Assembly (NCBI GenBank): GCA_020747065.1
Contig: JAGMVK010000005.1
Span: 992,001 to 1,056,000, forward strand
DNA from: Cadophora sp. MPI-SDFR-AT-0126
Taxonomy: Eukaryota > Ascomycota > Leotiomycetes > Helotiales > Ploettnerulaceae
DNA: 64,000 nucleotides
Direction of reading: 5' to 3'
Shown in pieces: positions 21,420 through 32,885 of the stretch. The notes beneath the pieces are model-generated. The model was given only the letters and a program-made list of their open reading frames with translations, made no database searches and was not told where the DNA came from. The first letter of the stretch is position 1, and each line of letters starts with the position of its first letter. The translations under genes were made by a program, and so were the position numbers.

Positions 21420-23210
21420 ATGGCTGCTCGAACTCAAGCAAATGGGGTCCTCTCTATTACCTCGTCTCAGACGACGGGTAATGGGAACAAGCCCGCGTCA
21501 GCCAAACCAGCGGCCGTCAAACTGAAGACTATTATCCGAAGACTGCCTCCTGGTCTTACCCAAGAAGAATTCACCACGATTCTAGGAGATGAGTGGAAGC
21601 TGGGCCAGGGAAAGGTTGACTGGTTTCGTTATAAACCAGGCAAAGATTCAAAGGAGTAATATTTTCTGTCATCTGCTAGACAATCTACTAACTATTCCAG
21701 CGCATCTAAACCATCCAAACCCTCTCGAGCATACCTCCATCTTACGAATGAAAGCCACCTACTCAGTCTCTCCGAGGCGGTGCGATCATCAGTGTTTGAA
21801 GATGCTACCAATACGTTCAACAGCCCATGTCTTATTGGGCCCCCTTCTGTCGAATTCGCACCCTATGGCCGAACACCAGCTGGCCGACGTCGCGTGGATG
21901 CTCGTGTAGGCACGATAGATCAAGATCCCGAATTTATGGCTTTCTTGGAGGACCTAGCAAATCCAACCACCGGAAAGGAGGTCAGCGCGGATTCCCTACT
22001 TGATTCAGGTCCTTCAAAGCACGAGAAAGTTACGATGACTCCCTTGGTTCAGGCTCTGAAGGACAAAAAGGCGAACAAAAACAAGGATGCTGCAGCGAAG
22101 GCAGTCAAAAAGCAGGAAGCCAGTAGCTCAAAGGGAAAGTCTGCAAAAGAGTTGGCCGCAGAAGAAAAGAAGAAGGGCAAGGAAGCAAAGACAGACAGAT
22201 TGGTTGACAAAGCTACGAAGGAAGCTGTGAAGATTTTAAATAGAGAAGCCGCTTCGAAGTCTGCAGCAGGGTCATCTGTGACTTCAGAAGCATCTGGATC
22301 GGAGAGTGCTGCCACACCTAAGCTTGACATAGGCAAAGTTCCAGGCCGACAACGACAAGCTGTGGTGGCAGCACATATTCGCATGTTACAACGAGATCTT
22401 GGGTTGAGTCCGGCCCAAGCACATCGCCAGGTCAGACGCGATACTGCAGATGCACAGAAGGCCGAAAGGGCAGCTGCAGCAGCAGAGAAGGGCAAGGATA
22501 GCGGAGAATCGACTTCCGCTCGCTCAACACAAACGCAACCGGTTCCGACTGCTCCAAAGTCGACTCTGAACCAAACTTCCAATCGGAAAGGACGTGGTAA
22601 AGGATCATCTACGGAATCAGAAGGTGCCAAACCTACGACGGCAAATAATCCACCTACTCCAATGGTCTTGCTGAAAAAACCTGAGGCTCAACCTACGGCC
22701 GCTTCCAGCTCGTCCACTCAGCCCGCTAAAGCTGCTGTTACACCTACAGCTGCTCGAAAACCACAGCAGATGGCTGCTCCATCAGAGGGTGCTACGCAAG
22801 CTTTCGTCAAACATGCTAATCCTTCGCAAGGAGTCACTGAGGCTCTCCTGAAGGAAGCCATGGAGAAATTCGGTACAGTTACTACAGTTGAGATTGATAG
22901 AAGAAAGGGATTTGCTTATGTTGATTTTGCCGATACTGAGGGTTTAAAGAAAGCCATGGCTGCCAATCCGATTTCAGTGGCCCAAGGAACGGTTCAAGTC
23001 ATGCAGCGCAAAGGTACAGCTTTACCACCAGAGAAGAAGGCTACCAATCAAGTTCCAAGTTCCCCAGCGCGGGGTGGGCGAGGAGGTAGAGGTGGAGGCG
23101 GTGGTGGAACCGTTGGTAGACGTGGTGGGAGAGGAGGAGCAAGAGGCGGTGCTGGCGCTTCTGATTCCGGGAAAGCCCCTACTTCAGCGCCTACAGGGCC
23201 ATCAAAGTGA
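21420..23210 (+). CDS. upf3: Nonsense-mediated decay factor UPF3 (Smg4/UPF3 family)
   Basis: Exons 21420-21655 and 21701-23210; the 45-nt intron has a clear branch site (ctaac) and removes the in-frame TAA. The protein has 581 residues. The UPF3 RNP-like domain starts with 'LKTIIRRLPPGLTQEEFTTI' (about residues 36-55), continues with 'WKLGQGKVDWFRYKPG' and, across the intron, 'SRAYLHLTN', and ends with 'GPPSVEFAPYGR'. A Lys/Ala/Glu-rich charged middle follows. Near residues 440-510 is a second RRM-like segment ('GVTEALLKEAMEKFGTVTTV', 'RKGFAYVDF'). The tail is Gly/Arg-rich (RGG boxes near 525-560). UPF3 binds UPF2 and recruits the decay machinery to messages with premature stops; it shuttles between nucleus and cytoplasm. 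The extra RRM plus RGG tail is an elaboration compared with yeast UPF3. Confidence 0.9.
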
Positions 23211-25921
23211 AAGATGATATCTCTTTGGACCACCGTACTCCATCTCAAGCTATCCGCTTTAGCCAACCGTTGTCTTTTGCCAGATGCTTCGCTATTTTGG
23301 AACTCCAGATACAGCGACTGCTCTCAGCCATGACTCTATGTCAGGCGGGTCAATCTTCATTCTACAGGAGCAGGATGTGAGATCACACTTGCATGTTTGC
23401 CCGACTTGCAGAGGGCATGTATGCTGCACCCTCAATGGGAAGTTTTGAACTTTTGTGCGAGGTTATACATCGAACCTTTGACTGATAGCGCATGGTCTGC
23501 AGAGATAGCGACTGTCGCAGTCACCAAAGTTTTGCCCACTTGCAGAAGCATCAAGTGGATGATGCTGTGAGACATTAATCTGTAAGGTCAGCGAGTCGAA
23601 CAGACGAATCCCACTTGTTTGACAGTCGAACCTCATGTACTGCTCGATTGCTCAGACATAGAAATACAAGCAATTGATTCACACAACCGTTCCTACTTCC
23701 GTCCGTGTCCGTTCATGGATTTCCCGAATGCACACTCGACGAACTCGCTCTATATTGCCAACTGCCTAAGACGGTCGCGAAGGCTCTGACACAAGCATGG
23801 CAAATATGAGCAACTTTTGGCCAAATTTCTAGCGCTTCATATATAGGGGGATTCTGATCACTTTCCACGGGCACGTAGACAACCAATCAATTTTATTCCC
23901 CACTCGTTCTTCAGCTTATGAACTAGAGTAGGCATTTCAATCGGATCCAAGACCATCATACCCGGACCTAACGTACTGTATGGCATGGCTGCCTTCGCAT
24001 GGGCAAGTCTATCCCGAGCTCTCGGCTCGAGACATCATTTGACTGACCTCGCATGCTCATGCCGATGGCAACCACCTCTTCTGTTTTGTTCTACAGAAAC
24101 ACATTTGTTGCCCGATCAGCTCTACCCGGCAAACGGTACGTCTATCGGACTGCCAATCGTTCCGTCCGCCTTGAACTTATCGGTTTTTGAAGGTGTGTAG
24201 TTCCAATTAGTGCGAAAAGCTAAAACCGAGTAAAGTTGCTGTCAGCTCGATTGGATACTCGCTCGCAGATATCATCTTCATGCAACAGCCCTGAGGTATG
24301 CGTGCTCAGAAGTCGGGAGCCATTTGCCAAGCATCCTTTGCAGCAGTGTTGAATCATCGATATGGGTAAACGGCTGTTTAGACCCAAGGTGGTAGAGTTG
24401 GTGGATGTTCGTTCACTGTGCACTGCTCGATAGAGTTTCCTGAGTGGTCAGACCTCGTGACACAAGAAGAGATGACTAGAAACAGAGTTTGGTGGATATT
24501 TGCGATGAGCGCAACCTAACAATGTTCTAGGCTTACCTGGGATCGACCAACAGGCACTAGTGGATGCTTTTGAAGAAGTAGGTTTGCTCCGGATCTGAAA
24601 GAAGCTCTCACTTTCTTGGAAGTTCTCGAAAGGTAAAAGTGGCAAATTGTATTCACAGCTTCCGAGTATCAGGGCTCTGTTCTTCAGTCCGGCCGATACG
24701 TTTCATTTAGATATTGAAATTGTCCAGACTTCTTGCTTTCTAGTGTAGAATCGACGGTCGGATGAGTCAACCCCTAAACCTATATGGCTCGGGCGAGACT
24801 GACCATCTGAGGTCCTCCCAGCCTCCAACACCATCATCTTTCATTCCTCCATTCTTTGTTTCTTTCAGTGGTTAATAGTTGTCGATCTGGATGGCCAAAT
24901 TGGGGTCTCTTTGCAGCACCGAGAAGCAGCCTTGTTCTACCTTCCATATTTCTTTTGTGAGAATGACATTACAATTGGTGGCAGCAAGACCTCGAAGCCG
25001 GCCTAGCCGAACTCGTCGGAGAAGCAACCATGAGGTGGGACAACTTATCATACTTTTCGTATCCATACTTCCCACCTGCATTGAAAGCTTGTCAAGGTTG
25101 TTCAAGGTAAGGCAGAAAATCGGCATACTCGCAATTCTCCTGACATCATCATCACTCCACCTTCACGCGCAAAAACTGCTTCATGTCGTCGAGATATTAT
25201 CACTTCTATCGTGAAGTTTCACCACCCAACGACCGCACGGCTAACTGGCGGAGCCCAGCTCCAGGTGCACGGTGCATTGTGCATTGTGCATTTCGTCGGC
25301 CCCCAGTATTGAGCCAGTGCACCGGGCAGCTGTGCGATCAAAGTTTGCGCTACGGATGAGGCGGGCAGGTCTACTTAGTCTAGCCCCTCCCAGTGCTTGT
25401 GGAGAGATGCCGCCTTCTCGATTCGCGTCCCAGTTGCCAGCAAAACCCATCTGGTTTCCGCTCGTGGTGATCGGGCGCTTTTAGCGTCAAGGACCCTGAT
25501 TTGCGACCCATGAATGTGGCCATTACTCGTTACACACCTGGGGATCTCGTAAGAACTCCCCCCTTCTGGAACCTTGAGGTTTTTGTAATGTTATGCAGAA
25601 TGATACCTCTGACCTTGGGTTGTATACTATACAGGTGACCACAGACTGAGGTCGCAGCCACAGAATGCTGAACAATTCGCTGGAACCCGGACGATAAGAG
25701 TTGGGGCATACTCGAGGAGTCGTAAAGTAGTGGACGGAAGCCCCTCAATCTAGACGGGATATCATGGCCACGACAATCACCTCCAATTCATTTGGAATTC
25801 GGCGGGTCTTTCCAATCCGCATACAACAACCGAACTCAGCAGAGTCGGCATTGAGTGAGTGAGGGGTAGAACGGGCAGCTGCAATGATAACCACTAATAG
25901 TAACCAGATGCCCTGGGTTTG
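23211..25921. other. Intergenic region upstream of the phytochrome gene
   Basis: 2.7 kb without a supportable gene. A short run of near-repeats (gtgca-c/t) occurs at about 25264-25294. The right part presumably holds the phytochrome promoter; no certain regulatory sites are seen. Confidence 0.4.
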
Positions 25922-28900
25922 ATGTCTGGGAAAGAGCCATCGACGGATACTGAAGGCTCAAATTACGAGAAGCCTCCAATTCCGAAGGCACTTGTTCGAA
26001 GGGCATCCCAGCAACCAGACCCCGATCCATCAAACGAAAATGTGCCGGACGGACACAAGCTTGATGAACTCTTGAATGACAGCCCACCACAGGTTTTCAC
26101 CACCGAGGAACTTGGTACAGTACCACCAACGGGTGGGCGATTTGTCTCGAACACATACAGCTATGTAACGGCTGGAGATACGTCGGCTACGAATGCTCCG
26201 ACAACAGAGAAAGTTCAGAAGACCGTCAAGGTGTATAGGTGTGAAGATGAACCGTGAGTCTAGCAGTCGTAGGAAACTTAACAATCTACTAATTAAAGCG
26301 TCCCAGGATCCATATGCCTGGTGCTATCCAAGCATTCGGAGCTTTGATCGCGATCCGAGAGGATGATGCGGATCGTTTCGTGGTTCGCGTCGTCAGTGAA
26401 AACTCCCAGAACATTACCGGGCTAAACCCAGAACAATTGTTCGACCTTCGATGTTTTACCGACTTGTTGGTCTCAGACGACAAGAAGGAGTTTTTGTCTC
26501 GGGTTCGCGGTTTAAGAAACCAGCCGGTCTCGTCAAATGCCACCCTCGACGTTTTCTCCCTCTCCCTAACGTCGCTTCGAGGCGCTCCCCTGCAATGCTA
26601 CATAGCAATGCATCTGAATCTCGAGTCCGATCTCATCATATGCGAATTCGAACTAAAGAGAGACATCTTCAATCCTCGACATCCTCCTGAAGATGGATCG
26701 CCAGCACAGCCGGCGCAAGTTACCGATAATGAGCCAAGCGAGGAAGAAATGAGACTGTCAACGACGGCGATGCACAAGCCACTCCGTGCCGTACAGGTCG
26801 CTAGAGAGACTGGGCGTTCAATAGGATCTATGGAGCTTTTCCATGTGCTTTGTGAAGTTCAGGATCAATTGTCGAGTGCTACAACACTGCCTGAGTTATT
26901 GGATATTGTTGTTGGCTTGGTTTATGAGCTGACCAGCTTTCACCGGGCGATGCTGTACCAGTTTGACGAGACGACTGCTGGCACTGTTGTGAGCGAGATA
27001 GTCGACCCTAGAGCATCTACAGATAGTATGTCACTTCTAGATTGTCTTTGTTTTCCCGATTTTGGAGTCTCAGAACCCATCCAGTACATCCATGACATCT
27101 CGCTTACTTCCTTCCGATGCACATACTGACATGGTACATAGTATATCGGGGGCTCAAATTCCCCGCTAGCGATAGTAAGTATACTGCTCCTCAACCTCCA
27201 TCGCTGTTCGGCGGGCTTGTGGCACACTTGGTCCGGCATTTTTGCCCCGAGTTGTCTCCAGACTCCACGAGATTTCCTCCAAAACTGCTGTCAATGCTAA
27301 CATATTCGTAGTTCCTAAACAAGCTCGTGATTTGTACATGATCAACAAAATCCGAATTCTCTATGACCGAGACCAACCGAATGCGAGACTCATCTGCCGA
27401 ACTTTCGAGGACGCTGAGACTCCCCTCGATCTCAGGCATTCGTACTTGCGGGCCATGTCTCCCATTCACATCAAATATCTGGAGAATTTAGGAGTAAGGG
27501 CTACCATGTCGATATCGTTGACTGTGGACAATAAGTTATGGGGTTTGGTGAGCTGCCATGGTTATGGCTCTGGCAAGCGGGTTCCTCTACGTGTACGAGA
27601 ACTGTGTAGGGCTCTCGGCGACCTTGCAAGTACGAACATCGAGAAGTTGATTTACTCGACACGTATCAAAACCCGCAAGCCACTATCTGTCCATCCGCAG
27701 CAGCGTTCTCCCTCGGCGTATATCGCGGCGTCGTCTGGAGACCTACTGAACATGTTTGGAGCGGATTTTGGATTTCTTGCCATCAAAGGGGAAGCTAGGA
27801 CTATTGGACGTCTTTTCGCGTACAATGAAGCCATCGTTCTTCTGCAGTACGTTCGGGCAAGATCGTTCACCAACATCTACGCATCGGAATGCATTACAAA
27901 AGATTTGTCGGATATCGAGTACCCTGCTGGATTTCAAACGGTTTCAGGCATATTGGTCGTGCCTCTCGCGCTTTCCGGTTCTGACTTTCTCATTTTCTAC
28001 CGGAAAGGTCAAACGCAGGAGGTAAAGTGGGCGGGTAACCCTCATGAGAAGAAGAAGGTTGTTGGTAACTACTTAGAGCCAAGGTCAAGCTTTCGCCGCT
28101 GGAGTGAGCGTGTTGTTGGGAGAAGTCGAGAATGGACGGAGGATCAAAGTAGGTGTTTACCTATGTTGTGCGTAATGGAAGACTGACAATTTTGTTTAGT
28201 CGAGTCCGCCGCAGTTCTCAGCACCTTATACGGCAGGTTCATAGAGGTATGGCGTCAGAAGGAAGCTATCGTGCAACGCAATCGACTGACACGCATTCTT
28301 ATTCGAAATGCTGGCCATGAAGGTGCGCACATGCACGTCTTTTAACTGACCTACGCTAAAATCCCCCAGTTCGTACGCCATTGAATAGCATCATCAACTG
28401 TCTCGAGCAAGCTTTAGAAGAAATACTGGATGAACGTGCGCGACAGCATCTGCAAAGGTCATTGCAAGCCTCAAAGTCTCTTGTCTTTCAGGTCAACGAC
28501 CTCCTGAGGCTTACTGAAGCTGAGGACTCGGCCTTCAATGTAAGTGACTCACACCTCGGCAGTGGTACACACGATGCGTTGATAGTCCCCGGTAATTTGC
28601 CCCGATGGAGTAATGACAGAATGTTTTTGTTTTGAGGCACAAGCTTGAAAAAGTTTGAGAATAACTCCGCTAACCATGATTCTAGACTCATGAGGAAAAT
28701 ATCGACCTTCGATCAATGCTTCAAGAAGTCATCAACTCGTATAAACACAGAGCTTCCCATCCAGAGCTTCGAATCGACCTTCACGATGATCTCCAAATCC
28801 CGACAACCGTGTGCTGCGATCCGTCTATGCTACGAGCTGTGATAACAAACCTGCTAGCGAACGCAATTCAACACTCTGGGGGTGATCAAATATCCATTCA

Positions 28901-30189
28901 GCGTAAGTATCTTTTGATATATCACTTCTGAGAGTCGTCAGTCAAAGCGGCACGGATTTCATCGCGTTCTCGGTGCTGTTGATTGGAATTGGAAGACAGG
29001 CTTTAAGCTTAGAGCCACGAGTCCGAGCTAACACATATCAGTGGAACAAATCAGCTCGTCGGGCACAAATGATCTAGTCGAGATGTCATTTCAGGACAAC
29101 GGATGTGGTTTATCCGAGCAAACACTTGACTGCCTCTTCCAAGACTTTGAACAGATATTAGACGACGACAATGACAATGAAGGTAACAGAGGCCTTTACG
29201 AAACACCTTCAAAAGATCCGGCAGGCCCAATATCCTTGGGCCTAGGCTTGGCCATGACTGCGCGATTTGTGCGACTGAATGCTGGCCAGATATCGATTGA
29301 CTCAGCACTAGAGAAAGGAACCAGAGTATCGATCAGGATTCCATTCAAAAAAGCTCGAAAGGAAAGGTCCAGAGACGGTGACGCTCAGAGCGAAGACTCC
29401 TTACCAACCCCGCCAATGCTCACTCCTGATACCACAACCAGCACTGCAAATGGGTTTACTCACGGAACTACAACTGTAGCTCAAATTTCAGGCCCCAGTC
29501 CAGGAACCTTGGAACGTTCCATTTCAGACACAGTTCTGCCAATACGACTCGGTATGACCAGAGATGAGCTGCAGCTGACTCCTGGACCCGAATCCTTGGC
29601 ATCAATTGCACATGCAGTATCCATGACTACAAGCCCATCATTCGATCCAAATACTGGACGGTTTCAATTTCCGCCCGGAAATGGCCATTACAAGAGATTC
29701 AGTGTTCTGATTGCAGAAGATAACCCCCTCAACAGCCGACTTCTCGAGACTCGTCTATCGAAGCGGGGACATAAAGTCACAGTGACAGTCGATGGCCAAG
29801 CCTGCGCCGATGCTTACAAGAAAACGCCAGATGTATTTGATGTCATCCTGATGGACATCCAAATGCCATTAGTCGACGGAAATGCATCTACACGGCTCGT
29901 CCGAATTTATGAGAAGGAAGAATTTCCGACGCTCTCCGACCTGGCAAAGCCGCATGGAAGAATCCCCATCATCGCAGTTTCTGCATCATTGTCAGAGTCG
30001 AGCCGTACGGAATACATGGAGAGCGGCTTTGATGGGTGGATTCTGAAACCCATCGATTTCGCGAGGCTGGAGCAAATCATTGCCGCGATCGAGGATGAGC
30101 AGAGGAGGAATGCGTTGACGTATGGTGCTGTCAAGTGGAATGAGGGAGGTTGGTTTCAGCTTAAGCATGACACCCCGACTCAGAGTTAG
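25922..30189 (+). CDS. fphA: Fungal phytochrome hybrid histidine kinase (group VIII HHK)
   Basis: Red/far-red light sensor. Eight exons: 25922-26253, 26307-27025, 27142-27174, 27312-28148, 28200-28322, 28370-28539, 28686-28902 and 29042-30189 (1192 residues). Order: a disordered head of about 100 residues; the bilin-binding Cys in 'YRCEDEPIHMPGAIQAFGAL' (Cys107); PAS; GAF with 'PASDIPKQARDLY' (Asp361 of the DIP motif) and 'MSPIHIKYLENLGVRA'; PHY with tongue motifs 'WAGNP' and 'PRSSFRRW'; HisKA with 'GHEVRTPLN' (His680); ATPase with N-box 'NLLANAIQHS', 'DNGCG' and 'LGLGLA'; receiver with 'EDNPLNSRLL', Asp1082 and Lys1146. All key residues for light sensing and phosphorelay are present. The head is shorter than in Aspergillus FphA. 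Exon 3 is a 33-nt microexon. Leotiomycetes often carry several paralogs, and which one this is cannot be told. Confidence 0.95.
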
Positions 30190-30687
30190 CATACTACCAA
30201 CGACCCGGAGTGAAGTGTTGCGTTTGAGGCAATTCGAGGAGTATATCGGAGTGGTGGATCGCTTTTTAGAGCGCCTTCTTGAATCTTTTTTTCCAAGCGA
30301 TGTTAAGAATATGGGTACTTCTTGGTATGTTTCGATACCCCGGATGATGTACTGCGCCAACTTTCGACAGAACTTTGGTAAAATAAAGAAGGGACAAGGA
30401 ATGTAAACGCCCCGCGAAGGAAAATCAGGACCGTCAAAAGGGGTACGGAAAAGGGATGAGGAACAGGACGGCTCTCGGCTAGGTCATTTTGAACTGCATG
30501 TTGACGAGTTATGCTCTAATATACATATACATGTACGAACATGCATAACATGGTAAAAGGGAATGAGAAACACGATGCAAATCCACTTTGAAACTTCCTG
30601 CAAGATCTCCCGTGTTGACAAACTACGCGGATACGCGAGTCCTTTAGGCCGCCAAACCCCACAGTCGGTATGGAGTAGTTTCCCCAC
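30190..30687. other. 3' flank of the phytochrome gene
   Basis: No gene recognised; includes short frames and, at its right end, the C-rich edge of the first repeat element. Confidence 0.4.
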
Positions 30688-30980
30688 TACTATCCCTCCC
30701 CCCCCCTAAATAAAAGTTAAACCTCATGAAAAGGAGTACTTGTGTGGGTAGCCGTCTAGGTGTTAATCCAGTAGGAAGACTCGAATATAGCTGTTGTCAA
30801 GGAATACAAGCTCTCTAGAACCTTCTACATCCACCCTGGCCTTGCCAACAGACCAGATTTTGTCCTGTGCTTTGAGGCTAGCAAGGCATCGACAAGGCCA
30901 TCCCACCAGTCACAGTAAGCCCTTTTTGCCTCCGACCCATAAATTCCACCTTTTAACGATCAAACCAGGGGGGAAAAGTA
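30688..30980. mobile_element. MITE-like element, copy 1
   Basis: About 290 bp, beginning near 'tactatccctcccccccc', then 'taaataaaagttaaacctca', and ending '...ccttttaacgatcaaacc' followed by ggggggaaaagta. The end read in reverse (tactttt-cccccc-tggtttgatcgttaaaa) matches the start loosely, giving imperfect terminal inverted repeats with TA at both edges. It has no open reading frame. It is a diverged homolog of the next element, in the same orientation. Confidence 0.6.
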
Positions 30981-31262
30981 CTCCCCCCCTAAACAAACGT
31001 TAGACCTCATGAAAAATGGGCCTTGTGTGGGTAGTGATCTAGGGGGGTCTGTCCAATACCTCAGCGAATATTGAGCCTCCGACAAGGGCCTCAGGGTCTC
31101 TCGAAGCTTCTAAAGTCACCCTTGCCCTTACAACTGACTAGATTTTGGCTCGTGCTTTGAAGACGCCGAGGGTATATTGAAGGGCTTAATCCAATCAAAA
31201 TAGGAGCTCTATGCCTTCAGCCCATAAAAGTTCACATTTAACGTTTTTTGAAGGGGGAGTAT
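30979..31262. mobile_element. MITE-like element, copy 2
   Basis: About 284 bp. The start 'tactccccccctaaacaaac' with 'gttagacct' and the reverse complement of the end ('tactcccccttcaaaaaacg' with 'ttaaatg') form imperfect terminal inverted repeats of about 27 bp, flanked by TA. Internal blocks shared in order with copy 1 include 'acctcatgaaaa', 'cttgtgtgggtag', 'ctaga', 'agattttg', 'gtgctttga' and 'cccataaa'. TIRs, a TA edge, small size and no coding point to a non-autonomous Tc1/mariner-type element; the superfamily is inferred. Confidence 0.65.
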
Positions 31263-32570
31263 TGTCGAGACAGACCAAGCCGAGCGTGAGCACTGACGGT
31301 CCATAGTGGTCTCATAAATACGAATATACCGGCGACATTGAAGATGAGCAACATTAACGAATGTCACTGCTCAGATTTCATTGGTAATGGTCGAGGTCTT
31401 GGCTCGGACGAGGGAGAGCCACAGAGGCGAGGCGACAGGTTCGACAGACTTCCTCCTTATCGCCACACAACCTCAACTCGAAGTCGGCAGCAATACCCAA
31501 ATCCGCCTGCTCCTCTTTGTCAAAGTCCAAGCACATTTAAACAGTAGTCTTCAAAAACAAACATTCTCAATTCGCTCTCCAATTCCGAAAGCTCTAGCAA
31601 GTCTCGTGACGAACGAGCTCGGTAAAGGAATCGTACGTTCCGTACCACAATCATGGTGGACGGAACATTCGCAATACAGCGCTCGCGTTATGTGCCCGAC
31701 ATAAGTGGCGCGCAAGAGCTGAACCCCAGGACCCTGATTTTCTTGCTTGTCTCAACATCAATGCCCAACCAGGCTGAGAATGGTAAGCTCGTTCAGCTCT
31801 GAATGGGTAGAAATGCATGAAAGGAGGGGATGATAGGAGCTAGGCGTCGATTTTCTGGTATTCTTGGGTTGTTCTTGGGTGCTGGCACCAACTTGGGTGG
31901 ACTTGCCGTCTGTGGAACCTCCCGCCTGGAGGTATTTGGTGGTCGGCCAAGATGCTCGACCCCCCCAAGTCTCTTGAGCTGGATAGATCTTTCTTAGGGA
32001 GGGCAGAGGCCGAGTAAAGATATCATGCACATCGGTGGCTTTCCAGCTCCGTTGCCCCACTGATAGCACCAGAAACATTTATTCCGGAGATAACTTGCCG
32101 TAAACCGTTTTGCGTGTAGATGTCCAATTATACAGCCTGTGATGGCGAGTCTAGCCAAGACTTCCGCCTTGCTGCAACCAATATTCTGTGGCCATACCAA
32201 ATATGCTTTCGTCATCTGAATGAGAGCTGAAAAGTAGAGAAAAATGACAGATATAAATGATTTAATTTGAAATGCCGAATAACAAATGTCGTTTCGCGCC
32301 AAGGACATGTTACCAGAAAGGAGGCATCCTCGGAGAAGTTCAACAGGGCCAAGGTCGTCACCCCCATGACTCCATGACGTCTGGTGTGCAGCATGGGATA
32401 GCCAGAAAAACATCATTGACGTAAGGTATTATGTGAGCTTTCAGCCTCCCCATCAGAGAATATTTTAAGAGGGTTCGCAACGAGGACAGCTCTGCCGACC
32501 CCGCTTACTCGCCACGAGTCCCCCACTCGAAGCACGCGATCATCATTAACCGACCCCCTTCTTCTTCGCC
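31263..32570. other. Intergenic region between the MITEs and the SAM-domain ORF
   Basis: Short overlapping frames only. A plus-strand frame around 31420-31700 reads smoothly but begins without an ATG and has no motif. The last 100 bp are a pyrimidine-rich leader ahead of the ATG at 32571. Confidence 0.35.
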
Positions 32571-32885
32571 ATGGCAGGAGAACTCGAAAACGTTCTCACC
32601 AGACTTGGGCTGCAAGAATATTTACGTCTGTTCCAGAATGCGGGATATGACACGTGGGACGCTCTGTCCCAAATAACCGAAAGTCAATTGGCTGTGTTGA
32701 ACGTCAAGCTAGGGCATCGTCGAAGGCTTCAGAGGGAAATAGCTCGCTCGAGATGCTGGCCAGATGATGATCCATTATGGATGGATTCTGAGCGCGACCA
32801 GCGTATTAAAGAGTGGCAGGAACAGGGTCGGGGACAGGAACAAAAACAACAACGATCTTTTGATGGGTCACAAAATCGGCTCTGA
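32571..32885 (+). CDS. Orphan SAM-domain ORF, probable truncated SAM-HMG protein
   Basis: 104 residues starting at the ATG at 32571. Residues 1-60 form a SAM domain: 'LENVLTRLGLQEYLRLFQNA', 'GYDTWDALSQITESQLAVLN', 'VKLGHRRRLQREIA'. In filamentous ascomycetes this start is typical of proteins that carry an N-terminal SAM domain followed by an HMG box. Here, after 'CWPDDDPLWMDSERDQRIKE', a Gln/Glu-rich tail leads to a stop at 32883-32885. No HMG-box sequence is visible in any frame within about 1 kb downstream. It could be a short SAM-only adaptor, a diverged duplicate that lost its HMG part, or a live gene with a distant second exon. A pyrimidine-rich leader supports transcription. Confidence 0.6.
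   Translation: MAGELENVLTRLGLQEYLRLFQNAGYDTWDALSQITESQLAVLNVKLGHRRRLQREIARSRCWPDDDPLWMDSERDQRIKEWQEQGRGQEQKQQRSFDGSQNRL

Noticed and set aside
22049..22630. Minus-strand open frame of 193 codons opposite UPF3
   Set aside because: Antisense shadow of the Lys/Ala/Glu-rich part of UPF3; composition (Ala, Phe, Leu, Ser) is the mirror of that codon usage.
31270..31330. Sequence 'tgtcgagacagaccaagccg' resembling a retrotransposon LTR edge
   Set aside because: No matching second LTR, primer-binding site or reverse-transcriptase remains were seen nearby.
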